NCBI RefSeq assembly: GCF_000498575.2
Contig: NZ_AWSQ01000006.1
Location: forward strand, 156,430 to 220,429
Source: Pseudomonas taeanensis MS-3
GTDB taxonomy: Bacteria; Pseudomonadota; Gammaproteobacteria; Pseudomonadales; Pseudomonadaceae
DNA: 64,000 nucleotides
Direction: 5' to 3'
Shown: positions 22,781 to 32,115 of the stretch, in pieces
How the letters are laid out: every line of letters begins with the position of its first letter
Position numbering within the stretch: position 1 is the first letter of the stretch
Translations under genes and position numbers: made by a program
The notes under the pieces: generated by a model
What the model saw: only the letters and a program-made list of their open reading frames with translations
Told to the model about the DNA's origin: nothing
Databases searched by the model: none

Positions 22781-23998
22781 TCAGGTGCGGTATTCGGCGT
22801 TGATCTTCACATACTCGTGGGACAGGTCGGTGGTCCAGATGGTTTCGCTGCAGCTGCCACGTCCCAGTTCGATACGGATGGTGATTTCCGCTTCGGCCAT
22901 CACCGCCGACCCCTGCTCCTCGGTGTAGCTGGCCGCACGGCAGCCGTGACTGGCGATGCATACCTCGCCGAGGAACACATCGATCTTGCTCACGTCCAGT
23001 TGCGCCACCCCGGCACGCCCAACCGCCGCGAGAATCCGCCCCCAGTTCGGGTCGGAGGCAAACAGCGCGGTCTTGATCAGCGGCGAATGGGCCACGGCAT
23101 AGCCGACGTCCAGGCACTCCTGATGAGTCGCCCCACCATTGACCTGCACCGTGACGAACTTGGTCGCGCCCTCGCCGTCGCGCACGATGGCCTGGGCCAC
23201 CTCCATGCACACCTCGAACACCGCCTGCTTGAGTGCGGCGAACAAAGCCCCGCTGGCCTGGGTGATTTCCGGCAACGCCGCCTTCCCGGTGGCGATCAGC
23301 ATGCAGCAGTCATTGGTCGAGGTGTCGCCGTCGATGGTGATGCGATTGAACGATTTGTTTGCCGCATCGCGCAGCAGGTCGCGCAACACACCTTGAGCGA
23401 CCTTGGCGTCGGTGGCGATATACCCGAGCATGGTTGCCATGTTCGGCTTGATCATCCCCGCGCCCTTGCTGATGCCGGTGACGGTCACCGTGACGCCGTC
23501 ATGCACGAACTGACGGCTAGCGCCCTTGGGCAAGGTGTCGGTGGTCATGATACCCACTGCTGCCTCGGCCCAATGGTTCTCCGCCAGGTCGTCCAGTGCG
23601 GCCTGCAAAGCACCTTCGATCTTCTCCACCGGTAACGGCTCACCGATCACCCCGGTGGAAAACGGCAGCACGGCGCTTTCCTCGACGCCCGCCAGTTGTG
23701 CCAGCGTGGCGCAAGTGCGGGCGGCATGCTGCAAGCCAGGCTCGCCGGTACCGGCATTGGCGTTGCCAGTGTTGGTCAACAGATAACGCACGGGGCCCTG
23801 GACGCGCTTCTTGGCCAGAATCACCGGGGCCGCGCAGAAGGCGTTGAGGGTAAACACACCGGCGACGCTGGAGCCCTCGGCGCAGCGCATCACCACCACA
23901 TCCTTGCGCCCTGGGCGCTTGATGCCAGCCGAAGCGATGCCCAGTTCAAAACCTGGAACCGGGTGCAGGGTAGACAGCGGGCCAAGACCAACAGCCAT
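22781..23998 (-). CDS. argJ: bifunctional ornithine acetyltransferase / N-acetylglutamate synthase
   Basis: A 405-residue ArgJ. The autocleavage region KGAGMIKPNMATMLGYIATDA is intact; cleavage before the Thr of ATML yields alpha and beta chains and exposes the nucleophile. Further signatures are TNTGNANAGTG and RITIDGDTSTNDCC. The enzyme recycles the acetyl group in arginine synthesis (N-acetylornithine plus glutamate) and, in bifunctional forms, uses acetyl-CoA. The start at 23998 has an AAGGAGCG ribosome site. It is downstream of secA on the same strand but separated by a terminator, so it is probably transcribed on its own. Confidence 0.96.
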   Translation of the reverse strand: MAVGLGPLSTLHPVPGFELGIASAGIKRPGRKDVVVMRCAEGSSVAGVFTLNAFCAAPVILAKKRVQGPVRYLLTNTGNANAGTGEPGLQHAARTCATLAQLAGVEESAVLPFSTGVIGEPLPVEKIEGALQAALDDLAENHWAEAAVGIMTTDTLPKGASRQFVHDGVTVTVTGISKGAGMIKPNMATMLGYIATDAKVAQGVLRDLLRDAANKSFNRITIDGDTSTNDCCMLIATGKAALPEITQASGALFAALKQAVFEVCMEVAQAIVRDGEGATKFVTVQVNGGATHQECLDVGYAVAHSPLIKTALFASDPNWGRILAAVGRAGVAQLDVSKIDVFLGEVCIASHGCRAASYTEEQGSAVMAEAEITIRIELGRGSCSETIWTTDLSHEYVKINAEYRT

Positions 23999-24070
23999 AG
24001 AGAACGCTCCTTGAAATAATAAAGCGCCGTAGCGCCGGTTATGCGCACATTGGATAGTAAAACGGATGGT

Positions 24071-24104
24071 AAAACGCCGCGAGCGGCCAAACCGTTCGCG
24101 GCGT
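24071..24104 (-). terminator. intrinsic terminator after secA
   Basis: Minus strand: 9-bp stem ACGCCGCGA/TCGCGGCGT with a 13-base loop, running into TTTTACC. It lies between the secA stop and argJ start. Confidence 0.78.
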
Positions 24105-24165
24105 CATCTGGGCAGGGTCAAGCATAGCCAAACCCCATGCCCGTATTACTGTACGGCTCGCCCAA

Positions 24166-26901
24166 TCAGCTGATTTGACCGTGGCAATGCTTGTACTTCT
24201 TGCCGGAACCACAGGGGCAAGGCTCGTTGCGACCCGTCTTCTGCTCGCTGCGCACCGGCGTCGCGGCGACCGCCACATCACCCTCTTCGGCGGAGTCGGC
24301 AGGCTGATCCAGCGCCGAGGTCTCGGCGTGCTGGAACTGCATGCGTTGCGCCATCGCCTCGGCTTCCTGGCGCAGACGCGCCTCCTCCTCAATCGGGTCT
24401 TCGCGGCGTACCTGAACGTGGGACAGTACGCGGATGGTGTCACGCTTGATCGAGTTGAGCAGCTCCTGGAACAGGGCGAAGGACTCGCGCTTGTATTCCT
24501 GCTTGGGGTTCTTCTGCGCATACCCACGCAGGTGAATGCCGTGACGCAGGTGATCCATGGTCGACAGATGATCCTTCCACAGGTCGTCTAGCACGCGCAG
24601 GAGAATCTGCTTCTCGAAGGTGCGCAAGGCTTCGGCGCTGGCCAGGTCTTCCTTCTCGTTGTAGGCCACGATCAGCTCTTGCAGAATCCGCTCGCGCAAG
24701 GTTTCTTCATAAAGCTTGTGGTCATCGTCGAGCCACTGCTGGATCGGCAGTTTCAGGCTGAAGCTGCTGAACAGCGCGGCTTCCAGACCGGCAATATCCC
24801 ACTGCTCGGGCAAGGACTGCGGCGCGATGTGTTCGTTGATGGTGCCGTCCAGCACCTCCTGACGGAAGTCGACGATGGTTTCGCCAATATCGTCAGCCGC
24901 CAGCAAGGTGTTGCGCATGTGGTAGATCACCTTGCGCTGCTCGTTGGCCACGTCGTCGAATTCGAGCAGTTGCTTACGCATGTCGAAGTTACGCCCTTCG
25001 ACCTTACGCTGGGCCTTCTCGATGGCGTTGGTCACCATACGGTGCTCGATCGCTTCGCCCGCTTGCATGCCCAGGGCCTTCATGAAGTTCTTCACCCGGT
25101 CGGAGGCGAAGATGCGCATCAGGCTGTCTTCCAGCGACAGATAGAAACGGCTGGAGCCCGGGTCGCCCTGGCGACCGGAACGGCCGCGCAGCTGGTTATC
25201 AATACGCCGCGACTCATGCCGCTCGGAGGCGATCACGTGCAGGCCGCCGGCCTCGATCACCTGCTGGTGACGCTTCTGCCAGTCGGCCTTGACCTGAGCG
25301 ACCTGCTCATCGGTAGGGTTTTCCAACGCCGCCACTTCGACTTCCCAGTTACCGCCCAGGAGGATGTCGGTACCGCGACCGGCCATGTTGGTAGCGATGG
25401 TCAGCGCGCCTGGGCGACCGGCCTGGGCAATGATCTCGGCTTCTTTTTCGTGGAACTTGGCGTTGAGCACCTTGTGCTCGATACCTTCTTTTTCCAACAG
25501 CCGCGAGACATATTCGGAGGTTTCGATCGTTGCCGTACCGACCAGGATAGGCCGGCCCTGGGCCTGGCACTCCTTGATGTCGGTGACGATCGCGGCGTAC
25601 TTCTCTTCCTGGGTCAGGTAGACAAGGTCGTTGAAATCCTTACGCGCCAGTGGCCGGTTGGTCGGAATGACCATTACCGCCAGACCGTAGATCTGGTGGA
25701 ATTCGAAGGCTTCGGTGTCGGCGGTGCCGGTCATGCCCGACAGCTTGTTATACAGGCGGAAGTAGTTCTGGAAGGTAGTCGAGGCCAGCGTCTGACTCTC
25801 GGCCTGGATATTCAGACCCTCTTTGGCTTCGATCGCCTGGTGCAGGCCTTCCGAAAGACGCCGTCCCGGCATGGTCCGACCAGTGTGTTCGTCGACCAGG
25901 ATGACCTGATCGTTCTGCACGATGTATTCGACGTTGCGCTGGAACAGCTTGTGCGCACGCAGACCGGCATACACGTGGGTCAGCAGCCCCAGGTTGTGCG
26001 CGGAGTACAGGCTCTCGCCCTCGGCCAGCAGGCCAACCTGAGTCAGCAGTTCTTCGATGAACTGGTGGCCCGCCTCATTCAGCTCGACCTGGCGGGTCTT
26101 CTCATCGACCGAGTAGTGGCCTTCCTGAGTGACCACACCTTCCTCTTCCTCGATGTGCTGCTTGAGGCGAGGAATCAGCTTGTTGATCTCGATATACAGC
26201 TTGGAGCTGTCTTCGGCCTGGCCGGAGATAATCAGCGGTGTACGCGCCTCATCGATGAGGATCGAGTCGACTTCGTCGATCACCGCAAAATTCAGCTCAC
26301 GCTGGAACTTGTCCTCCAGACTGAAGGCCATGTTGTCGCGCAGGTAATCGAAGCCGAATTCGTTGTTGGTGCCGTAGGTAATGTCAGCGGCATAGGCCGC
26401 GCGCTTCTCTTCCGGCGGCATGAAAGGCGTGACGATACCGACCGACAGACCGAGAAACTCATACAGTGGACGCATCCAGTTGGCATCGCGACGGGCCAGG
26501 TAGTCGTTGACCGTCACCACATGCACGCCCTTGCCGGACAGCGCATTGAGATAAACCGCCAGAGTCGCCACCAGGGTTTTACCTTCACCGGTGCGCATCT
26601 CGGCAATCATGCCTTCATGCAAGGTAGTGCCGCCGATCAGCTGAACATCAAAGTGACGCATGCCCAGCACACGCTTACCCGCTTCCCGAGCCACGGCAAA
26701 GGCTTCCGGCAGCAGCGCGTCGAGGGTTTCACCTTTGCCCAGGCGGGTCTTGAATTCGTCAGTTTTGGCGCGCAGTTGCTCATCCGAGAGCGCAAGCATC
26801 TGCTCCTCGAAGGCATTGACGGCCTGAACCGTCTTGAGCATGCGCTTGACTTCACGCTCGTTCTTGCTTCCAAAGAGTTTTTTCAACAAAGGCGCAAACA
26901 T
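24166..26901 (-). CDS. secA: preprotein translocase ATPase SecA
   Basis: A 911-residue SecA, full length. Walker A is RTGEGKT at about 103-109, the DEAD-type Walker B is VIDEVDSILIDEAR, and the second motor domain has GTATIETSEYVS and NMAGRGTDI. The C-terminal zinc-binding SEC-C motif CPCGSGKKYKHCHG, which contacts SecB and phospholipid, is intact. It drives export through SecYEG with ATP. The ATG at 26901 (MFAPLLKKLFG) matches the normal SecA start; frame upstream to 26988 is not conserved. The gene directly upstream on the same strand is an M23 peptidase, not SecM, and the 119-base gap holds no SecM-like reading frame that I can see. Confidence 0.97.
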   Translation of the reverse strand: MFAPLLKKLFGSKNEREVKRMLKTVQAVNAFEEQMLALSDEQLRAKTDEFKTRLGKGETLDALLPEAFAVAREAGKRVLGMRHFDVQLIGGTTLHEGMIAEMRTGEGKTLVATLAVYLNALSGKGVHVVTVNDYLARRDANWMRPLYEFLGLSVGIVTPFMPPEEKRAAYAADITYGTNNEFGFDYLRDNMAFSLEDKFQRELNFAVIDEVDSILIDEARTPLIISGQAEDSSKLYIEINKLIPRLKQHIEEEEGVVTQEGHYSVDEKTRQVELNEAGHQFIEELLTQVGLLAEGESLYSAHNLGLLTHVYAGLRAHKLFQRNVEYIVQNDQVILVDEHTGRTMPGRRLSEGLHQAIEAKEGLNIQAESQTLASTTFQNYFRLYNKLSGMTGTADTEAFEFHQIYGLAVMVIPTNRPLARKDFNDLVYLTQEEKYAAIVTDIKECQAQGRPILVGTATIETSEYVSRLLEKEGIEHKVLNAKFHEKEAEIIAQAGRPGALTIATNMAGRGTDILLGGNWEVEVAALENPTDEQVAQVKADWQKRHQQVIEAGGLHVIASERHESRRIDNQLRGRSGRQGDPGSSRFYLSLEDSLMRIFASDRVKNFMKALGMQAGEAIEHRMVTNAIEKAQRKVEGRNFDMRKQLLEFDDVANEQRKVIYHMRNTLLAADDIGETIVDFRQEVLDGTINEHIAPQSLPEQWDIAGLEAALFSSFSLKLPIQQWLDDDHKLYEETLRERILQELIVAYNEKEDLASAEALRTFEKQILLRVLDDLWKDHLSTMDHLRHGIHLRGYAQKNPKQEYKRESFALFQELLNSIKRDTIRVLSHVQVRREDPIEEEARLRQEAEAMAQRMQFQHAETSALDQPADSAEEGDVAVAATPVRSEQKTGRNEPCPCGSGKKYKHCHGQIS

Positions 26902-27020
26902 ATCGACAGGATCTTCCCACGCGTATGGATGGAGGGCGGCCCCGTGAGTCGCCCATGCAGCCCTCATGGCTGCGTGCGAAGGGGGCATTCTACCCGGAAA
27001 CGAGGATGAAGAAAGCGGCG

Positions 27021-27947
27021 TTATTCGACGCCACTAACGCGTGCGATGTAGCTCGAGGGGTTGACTACGCGGCCATTCTGGGTAACTTCAAAGTGCACAT
27101 GGTAACCGGTAGAACGCCCGGTACTGCCCACCTTGGCAATGGTTTGACCACGCTGAACCAGGTCGCCGACCTGCACCAGGTTGCTCTGATTATGCGCATA
27201 CAGCGTGACATAACCATCTGCATGGCTGACCTCCACCGTATTACCGTAACCGGAACGACGCCCCGAGGCGGTCACTACACCTGCAGCCACAGCTACCACC
27301 GGGCTGCCAGCCTTGGCAGCGAAATCCACGCCTTTATGCATACTCAAACGACCCCGCAAAGGATCGGTACGCCGACCGAACGGTGAAGATACATAGCCCT
27401 GCAAAACCGGGCGGCCCGCCAAGTATTCGGCTTCATTGAGACGGCGTTCGGCCAGCAAGTCCTCCAGCACCTCGAGCTGTTGCTCACGGCTATCCACTCG
27501 CAGCGCCAACTCATCCAGACTGCTGATAAATGATGGCGGGGAATAGACGGCAGCGTCGAGCGGCTCTTCCAGGCCGCCCTGCCCCACATTCAAGGAAAAA
27601 TCGAACTCGCTGGAATCCAGCTCGGCCAGCTCGGTCAGACGCTCGCCCAGTGCATCCAGGCGAGTCAGGCGCGCCTGCAACTCGGCGACATGCACGCCGA
27701 AGGCATCCAGCTGACGCTGTGCATCGTTGCGTGCCGCTCCGACCTCTGCGCGCTGCTGATCCAGCGCCAGGGTAAGCTGCGCATTGTCCTTATCGCTGAG
27801 CGATGGCGGCGCCCACCAGGCGCCAAACGCAGCCCCCGTCGCCAGCGTCACGCCGACCAGCATGACCAGCAACAGCAACAACCAACGTAAATCCAGGCTG
27901 AGTGAACGTGCGGCGCCGTGACGCCGACTGAGTAAAATGATGTGCAT
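27021..27947 (-). CDS. M23-family LytM/murein endopeptidase-like protein
   Basis: A 308-residue membrane-anchored protein: one signal-anchor helix at about 20-44, a coiled-coil region at about 55-165, and a C-terminal M23 domain. The zinc-site residues are present: His and Asp in MHKGVDFAAKAGSPVVA and the HxH in GYHVHFEV, with TLYAHNQ between. It should therefore be an active DD-endopeptidase or a close relative of the NlpD/MepM group, acting on periplasmic peptidoglycan. It sits between dciA (divergent) and secA (downstream, same strand), where enterobacteria have secM. Confidence 0.92.
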   Translation of the reverse strand: MHIILLSRRHGAARSLSLDLRWLLLLLVMLVGVTLATGAAFGAWWAPPSLSDKDNAQLTLALDQQRAEVGAARNDAQRQLDAFGVHVAELQARLTRLDALGERLTELAELDSSEFDFSLNVGQGGLEEPLDAAVYSPPSFISSLDELALRVDSREQQLEVLEDLLAERRLNEAEYLAGRPVLQGYVSSPFGRRTDPLRGRLSMHKGVDFAAKAGSPVVAVAAGVVTASGRRSGYGNTVEVSHADGYVTLYAHNQSNLVQVGDLVQRGQTIAKVGSTGRSTGYHVHFEVTQNGRVVNPSSYIARVSGVE

Positions 27948-28028
27948 GGCTTCCCCTTTACGGTGGAACCCAAGTTGGCGGCAGGGTTTCTGCTACCATG
28001 GCGGTTCCACAATTTCAGGCGTCCTGCC

Positions 28029-28484
28029 ATGACGTTTCGTCCCTTGCCGGCCCGAGCACCCGCTGCGCTGCTGCGCGAAGCGAAGCCCTTGAAAGCGTTA
28101 TTCAATCAGGCGCAACGCCTCGATCACCTGCAACGCTTAGTGGAAAGCCAGCTGCAACCTGCGGCCCGCGAACACTGCCATGTCGCGTTCTGGCGTGAGG
28201 GCTGCCTGCTTCTTATCGTTACCGATGGCCACTGGGCCACCCGCTTACGCTATCAACAGCGGCGCCTGCTCAAACAACTGCAGGCGCTCGAAGAGTTCGC
28301 GACCTTAGCGAAAATCCTCTTCAAGGTGCAACCACCGGCCGCCGAAAGGCGTGCAGTCGGTCGCACTATTAGCTTGTCCAGCAGCGCTGCCGAGAACATC
28401 CAGGCGACCGCCGAGGGCGTTCGCGACCCTAAATTGCGTGCCGCGCTGGAGCGCCTGGCCAAGCACGGAAACCCCAGCGAGTAA
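28029..28484 (+). CDS. dciA: replicative helicase loader DciA (DUF721)
   Basis: A 151-residue DUF721 protein. The N-terminal domain has the pattern LLREAKPLKALFNQAQRLDHLQRLVE, WREGCLLLIVTDGHWATRLRYQQRRLLKQL, typical of DciA, the ancestral loader of the DnaB helicase in bacteria that lack DnaC. The C-terminal tail is basic and low-complexity. The start at 28029 (MTFRPLPAR) is chosen because upstream frame to 27942 overlaps the start of the divergent M23 gene. It is convergent with lpxC across a bidirectional hairpin. Confidence 0.87.
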   Translation: MTFRPLPARAPAALLREAKPLKALFNQAQRLDHLQRLVESQLQPAAREHCHVAFWREGCLLLIVTDGHWATRLRYQQRRLLKQLQALEEFATLAKILFKVQPPAAERRAVGRTISLSSSAAENIQATAEGVRDPKLRAALERLAKHGNPSE

Positions 28485-28522
28485 GCCGCAACCTGCACTT
28501 TTGCGCGATCAAGACACATCCC

Positions 28523-28552
28523 CAAAAAAAGAGGCCACCCCAAGGTGGCCTC
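28523..28552 (-). terminator. intrinsic terminator of the dcw-lpxC unit
   Basis: A perfect 9-bp stem GAGGCCACC/GGTGGCCTC with a 4-base loop. On the minus strand it runs into T7. It ends lpxC transcription and lies between the convergent dciA and lpxC genes. Confidence 0.9.
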
Positions 28553-28577
28553 GAATCAGAAAGGAAGAGAGTCTTGG

Positions 28578-29489
28578 CTACACGGCCGCAGCCGGGCGCA
28601 TATAGGAAATGGGTGCAGTCTTGGCGTCGTCGAAGGTGACCATTTCCCAGGCATCCGTCTGCTCGATCAAGGTGCGCAGCAGAAGGTTGTTCAGTGCATG
28701 TCCGGACTTGAAGCCACGGAACTCACCAATCAAGCTATTCCCTAGCAGGTAGAGGTCACCAATGGCATCGAGAATCTTGTGTTTGACGAACTCGTCCTCA
28801 TAACGCAGGCCGTCTTCGTTCAATACACGGTACTCATCCACCACAATAGCGTTGTCTACGCTGCCGCCGAGCGCCAGGTTCTGTGAACGGAGGAACTCGA
28901 TGTCACGCATGAAACCGAAGGTACGCGCCCGGCTGACCTCCTTGACGAAAGAGGTGCTGGAAAAATCTACACTGGCCGACTGGGTGCGATTGCGGAAAAC
29001 CGGATGATCGAAATCGATCTCGAAACTCACCTTGAATCCCTCGAAAGGCACGAAGGTGGCGCGCTTGTCGCCTTCTTCAACCGTGACTTCGCGGATGATG
29101 CGGATGAACTTCTTATGGGCTTCCTGCTCTTGCAAACCAGCAGATTGAATCAGGAATACAAAAGGACCGGCACTGCCATCCATGATCGGTACTTCGGACG
29201 CGGAGAGCTCGACGTAGGCGTTATCGATACCCAGGCCAGCCATGGCCGAAAGCAGGTGCTCTACCGTATCCACCTTGACGTCACCATTGACCAAGGTGGT
29301 CGACATGGTGGTTTCACCGACATTGCTCGCCCGCGCGGGAATTTCCACCACGGGATCTAGGTCGGTACGACGGAACACGATACCGGTGTCCACGGGTGCC
29401 GGCTTCAGGGTCAGGTATACCTTCTCCCCGGAATGCAGGCCAACGCCAGTGGCGCGGATAATGTTCTTCAGGGTGCGTTGTCTGATCAT
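28578..29489 (-). CDS. lpxC: UDP-3-O-acyl-GlcNAc deacetylase LpxC
   Basis: A 303-residue LpxC. The zinc ligands are seen as His78 (VEHLLSAMAG) and HKILDAIGDLYLLG near residue 237 (His and Asp). LpxC removes the acetyl group in the first committed step of lipid A synthesis and is cytosolic. It is the last gene of the dcw cluster, 111 bases after ftsZ, with its own likely promoter in that gap. The C-terminal tail ends in ISYMRPAAAV, the type of hydrophobic-Ala/Val end that FtsH degrades in E. coli, so proteolytic control is plausible. Confidence 0.97.
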   Translation of the reverse strand: MIRQRTLKNIIRATGVGLHSGEKVYLTLKPAPVDTGIVFRRTDLDPVVEIPARASNVGETTMSTTLVNGDVKVDTVEHLLSAMAGLGIDNAYVELSASEVPIMDGSAGPFVFLIQSAGLQEQEAHKKFIRIIREVTVEEGDKRATFVPFEGFKVSFEIDFDHPVFRNRTQSASVDFSSTSFVKEVSRARTFGFMRDIEFLRSQNLALGGSVDNAIVVDEYRVLNEDGLRYEDEFVKHKILDAIGDLYLLGNSLIGEFRGFKSGHALNNLLLRTLIEQTDAWEMVTFDDAKTAPISYMRPAAAV

Positions 29490-29600
29490 GGCTTGGCCGC
29501 TATAGCGCTAGTTGCGAATTGTTTTCAACAATGGCCGGCGATAATAGCAGAACCGGCCCTTGCTGAACACCAATCGAACCAATGCCCCTGATACACTCCA
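29490..29600 (-). promoter_or_regulatory. ftsZ-lpxC intergenic region with candidate lpxC promoter
   Basis: On the minus strand, TTGAAA followed 18 bases later by TATAGC, and upstream a TATTAT box preceded 16 bases earlier by GTTCAG. Either could serve lpxC. A small inverted repeat TTGTT-GAAA-AACAA overlaps the first -35. There is no terminator, so ftsZ transcripts may also continue into lpxC. Confidence 0.35.
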
Positions 29601-30794
29601 TCAATCAGCCTGCCGACGCAGGAACGCTGGGATGTCCAGATAATCCAGGTCATCGTGCGCATTCAGCTTGGCCGCAGTAGCTGCACCGGAATGGCTCTGG
29701 CGCTGTACGGTAGGCCGTTCGTAGTCCTTGTAGTTGACACTCTGCTCGCTGCGCGAAGGCGTTGCCGGAGCCGCCGGGGTCGACGAAGTGGCCGCGACTT
29801 GCATGGTGTTATCGACTACTTTTACCGGCTTTTCAATGCGCGCGCCCAGACCAGTGGCAACCACGGTCACGTGCAACTCTTCACGCATATCCGGATCGAT
29901 CACGGTACCCACTTTGACTGTGGCGTGCTCGGAGGCGAACTGCTCGATGATGCTACCCACGTCGGAGTACTCACCCAGGGACAGGTCAGGACCGGCGGTG
30001 ATGTTCACCAGGATGCCACGCGCCCCTTGCAGGTTGACGTCTTCCAGCAACGGGTTGCGGATTGCCGCTTCGGTCGCTTCACGGGCACGATTCGGACCGC
30101 TGGCGCAGCCGGTACCCATCATCGCCATACCCATTTCGCTCATCACGGTTTTCACGTCGGCGAAGTCGACGTTGATCATCCCTGGACGCTTGATGATATC
30201 GGAGATACCACGTACGGCACCGGCCAGTACATCGTCGGCCTTGGCGAAAGCCGACAGCAGGCTGGCGTCTTTGCCGAGGATAGTCAGCAGCTTTTCGTTA
30301 GGGATGGTGATCAACGAATCGACGCTTTCCGACAGTGCACGAATGCCCTCGTCGGCGATCTGCATGCGCTTACGGCCTTCGAAAGGGAACGGACGGGTCA
30401 CCACAGCAACGGTGAGAATGCCCATTTCCTTGGCTACTTCGGCGATCACCGGCGCGGCACCGGTACCGGTACCACCACCCATGCCCGTGGTGATGAAGAC
30501 CATATCGCAGCCCTGCAAGACTTCGGCGATACGCTCACGATCCTCCAGAGCAGCCTGACGGCCGACTTCCGGGTTGGCACCAGCACCCAGCCCCTTGGTC
30601 ACGCCTGGGCCGAGTTGCAGGACGGTGCGCGCACCGATGTTTTTCAGTGCCTGGGCATCGGTATTGGCGCAGATGAATTCGACGCCTTCGATGTTGCTGG
30701 ACGCCATGTGATTAACGGCGTTACCGCCACCACCACCGACACCTATGACCTTGATAACCGCGCTAAGCGGGACGCTGTCTACGAGTTCGAACAT
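29601..30794 (-). CDS. ftsZ: cell division GTPase FtsZ
   Basis: A 397-residue FtsZ. The tubulin signature GGGTGTG is at 106-112, with KVIGVGGGGGNAVNHM at the N-terminus and the synergy-loop region around NVDFADVKTVMSEMG. A linker of about 50 residues (319-380) rich in Ala/Thr/Ser/Pro precedes the conserved C-terminal peptide LDYLDIPAFLRRQAD, which binds FtsA, ZipA and MinC. FtsZ polymerises at midcell with GTP to form the Z ring. It is 53 bases downstream of ftsA. Confidence 0.98.
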   Translation of the reverse strand: MFELVDSVPLSAVIKVIGVGGGGGNAVNHMASSNIEGVEFICANTDAQALKNIGARTVLQLGPGVTKGLGAGANPEVGRQAALEDRERIAEVLQGCDMVFITTGMGGGTGTGAAPVIAEVAKEMGILTVAVVTRPFPFEGRKRMQIADEGIRALSESVDSLITIPNEKLLTILGKDASLLSAFAKADDVLAGAVRGISDIIKRPGMINVDFADVKTVMSEMGMAMMGTGCASGPNRAREATEAAIRNPLLEDVNLQGARGILVNITAGPDLSLGEYSDVGSIIEQFASEHATVKVGTVIDPDMREELHVTVVATGLGARIEKPVKVVDNTMQVAATSSTPAAPATPSRSEQSVNYKDYERPTVQRQSHSGAATAAKLNAHDDLDYLDIPAFLRRQAD

Positions 30795-30847
30795 TTTCCC
30801 TCTCCTTCCTTTCTAGTTGTAACGCCTACTGCACACGCCGTTTAACA

Positions 30848-32095
30848 TCAGAAATTGCCCTGTACCCAGCGTTTCAGGCGCTCGAATACAGGTGTAACGG
30901 GTTCATCGCTGTAACTGCCAATACCAGACATGGAGACGCCGTCGGCCTGCTTTTGCAGCCCGTATAGCAACAGGCCCACACCTGTGGAATAGATCGGGTT
31001 GCGCACCACATCGGCCAGCCCCTTGACGCTGTGGGGGACACCGAGACGCACCGGCATGTGAAAGATTTCCTCGGCCAGTTCGACGGCCCCTTCCATCTTC
31101 GCAGTACCGCCGGTGAGCACGATCCCGGCCGGGATCAGATCCTCATAGCCACTGCGCCGCAGCTCAGCCTGAATCAGGGTGAAGAGTTCGTCGTAGCGCG
31201 GCTCGACCACTTCGGCCAGCGATTGCCGGGACAGGTCACGCGGCGGACGATCGCCGACGCTGGGCACCTTGATGGTCTCGCCGGCACCGGCCAGCTTGGC
31301 CAGGGCGCAGGCGTAGCGAATCTTGATTTCTTCGGCATACTGGGTCGGCGTACGCAGCGCCATGGCGATGTCGTTGGTGACCTGATCGCCGGCAATCGGA
31401 ATCACCGCGGTGTGACGAATCGCGCCCTCGGTAAAGATGCAGATGTCGGTGGTGCCGCCACCGATGTCGACCAGGCACACACCCAGCTCTTTCTCATCGT
31501 CGGTGAGCACCGCGTAAGCCGAAGCAAGCTGCTCGAGAATGATATCGTCGATCTCCAGGCCGCAACGACGCACGCACTTCTCGACGTTCTGCGCCGCGTT
31601 CACCGCGCAGGTCACCACATGCACCTTGGCTTCGAGACGCACGCCGGACATGCCCAGCGGCTCGCGCACGCCTTCCTGGTTATCGATCACGTAATCCTGC
31701 GGCAGGGTGTGCAAGACCCGCTGATCCGCCGGAATAGCCACCGCCTGGGCGGCATCCAGTACGCGCTCCAGGTCGGCCGAACTGACTTCGCGATCACGAA
31801 TGGCGACGATGCCGTGAGAGTTCAGGCTGCGGATGTGGTTGCCCGCCAAGCCGACAAAAGCCGAGTGAATCCGGCAGCCGGCCATCAGCTGTGCCTCTTC
31901 TACCGCGCGCTGAATCGATTGCACAGTGGATTCGATATTGACCACCACGCCCTTCTTCAGGCCGCGCGACGGATGGGTACCGATGCCAACGATTTCCAAC
32001 TGGCCATCGGCCGTCACCTCGCCAACCAGCGCCACCACCTTGGAGGTGCCGATGTCGAGGCCGACGATCATCTTGCCGCTCTGCACGTTTGCCAT
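30848..32095 (-). CDS. ftsA: cell division protein FtsA
   Basis: A 415-residue actin-like protein starting MANVQSGKMIVGLDIGTSKVVALVGE, the phosphate-1 motif. CLVDIGGGTTDICIF is phosphate-2 and GIVLTGGTAKMEG the adenosine motif. The terminal FERLKRWVQGNF is the amphipathic membrane-targeting helix. FtsA anchors FtsZ to the inner membrane and recruits later division proteins. I start it at 32095 rather than an in-frame upstream codon at 32119, because the latter overlaps the ftsQ stop and the family begins at MANVQ. GAGAG lies just before this ATG. Confidence 0.97.
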   Translation of the reverse strand: MANVQSGKMIVGLDIGTSKVVALVGEVTADGQLEIVGIGTHPSRGLKKGVVVNIESTVQSIQRAVEEAQLMAGCRIHSAFVGLAGNHIRSLNSHGIVAIRDREVSSADLERVLDAAQAVAIPADQRVLHTLPQDYVIDNQEGVREPLGMSGVRLEAKVHVVTCAVNAAQNVEKCVRRCGLEIDDIILEQLASAYAVLTDDEKELGVCLVDIGGGTTDICIFTEGAIRHTAVIPIAGDQVTNDIAMALRTPTQYAEEIKIRYACALAKLAGAGETIKVPSVGDRPPRDLSRQSLAEVVEPRYDELFTLIQAELRRSGYEDLIPAGIVLTGGTAKMEGAVELAEEIFHMPVRLGVPHSVKGLADVVRNPIYSTGVGLLLYGLQKQADGVSMSGIGSYSDEPVTPVFERLKRWVQGNF

Positions 32096-32115
32096 GTCTC
32101 TCGCCTTCTCCTGAT

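Noticed and set aside
24679..27009. A 776-codon open frame on the plus strand opposite secA
   Set aside because: It lies almost wholly inside secA, has no recognisable motif, and long antisense frames are expected in GC-rich genes with strong codon bias.
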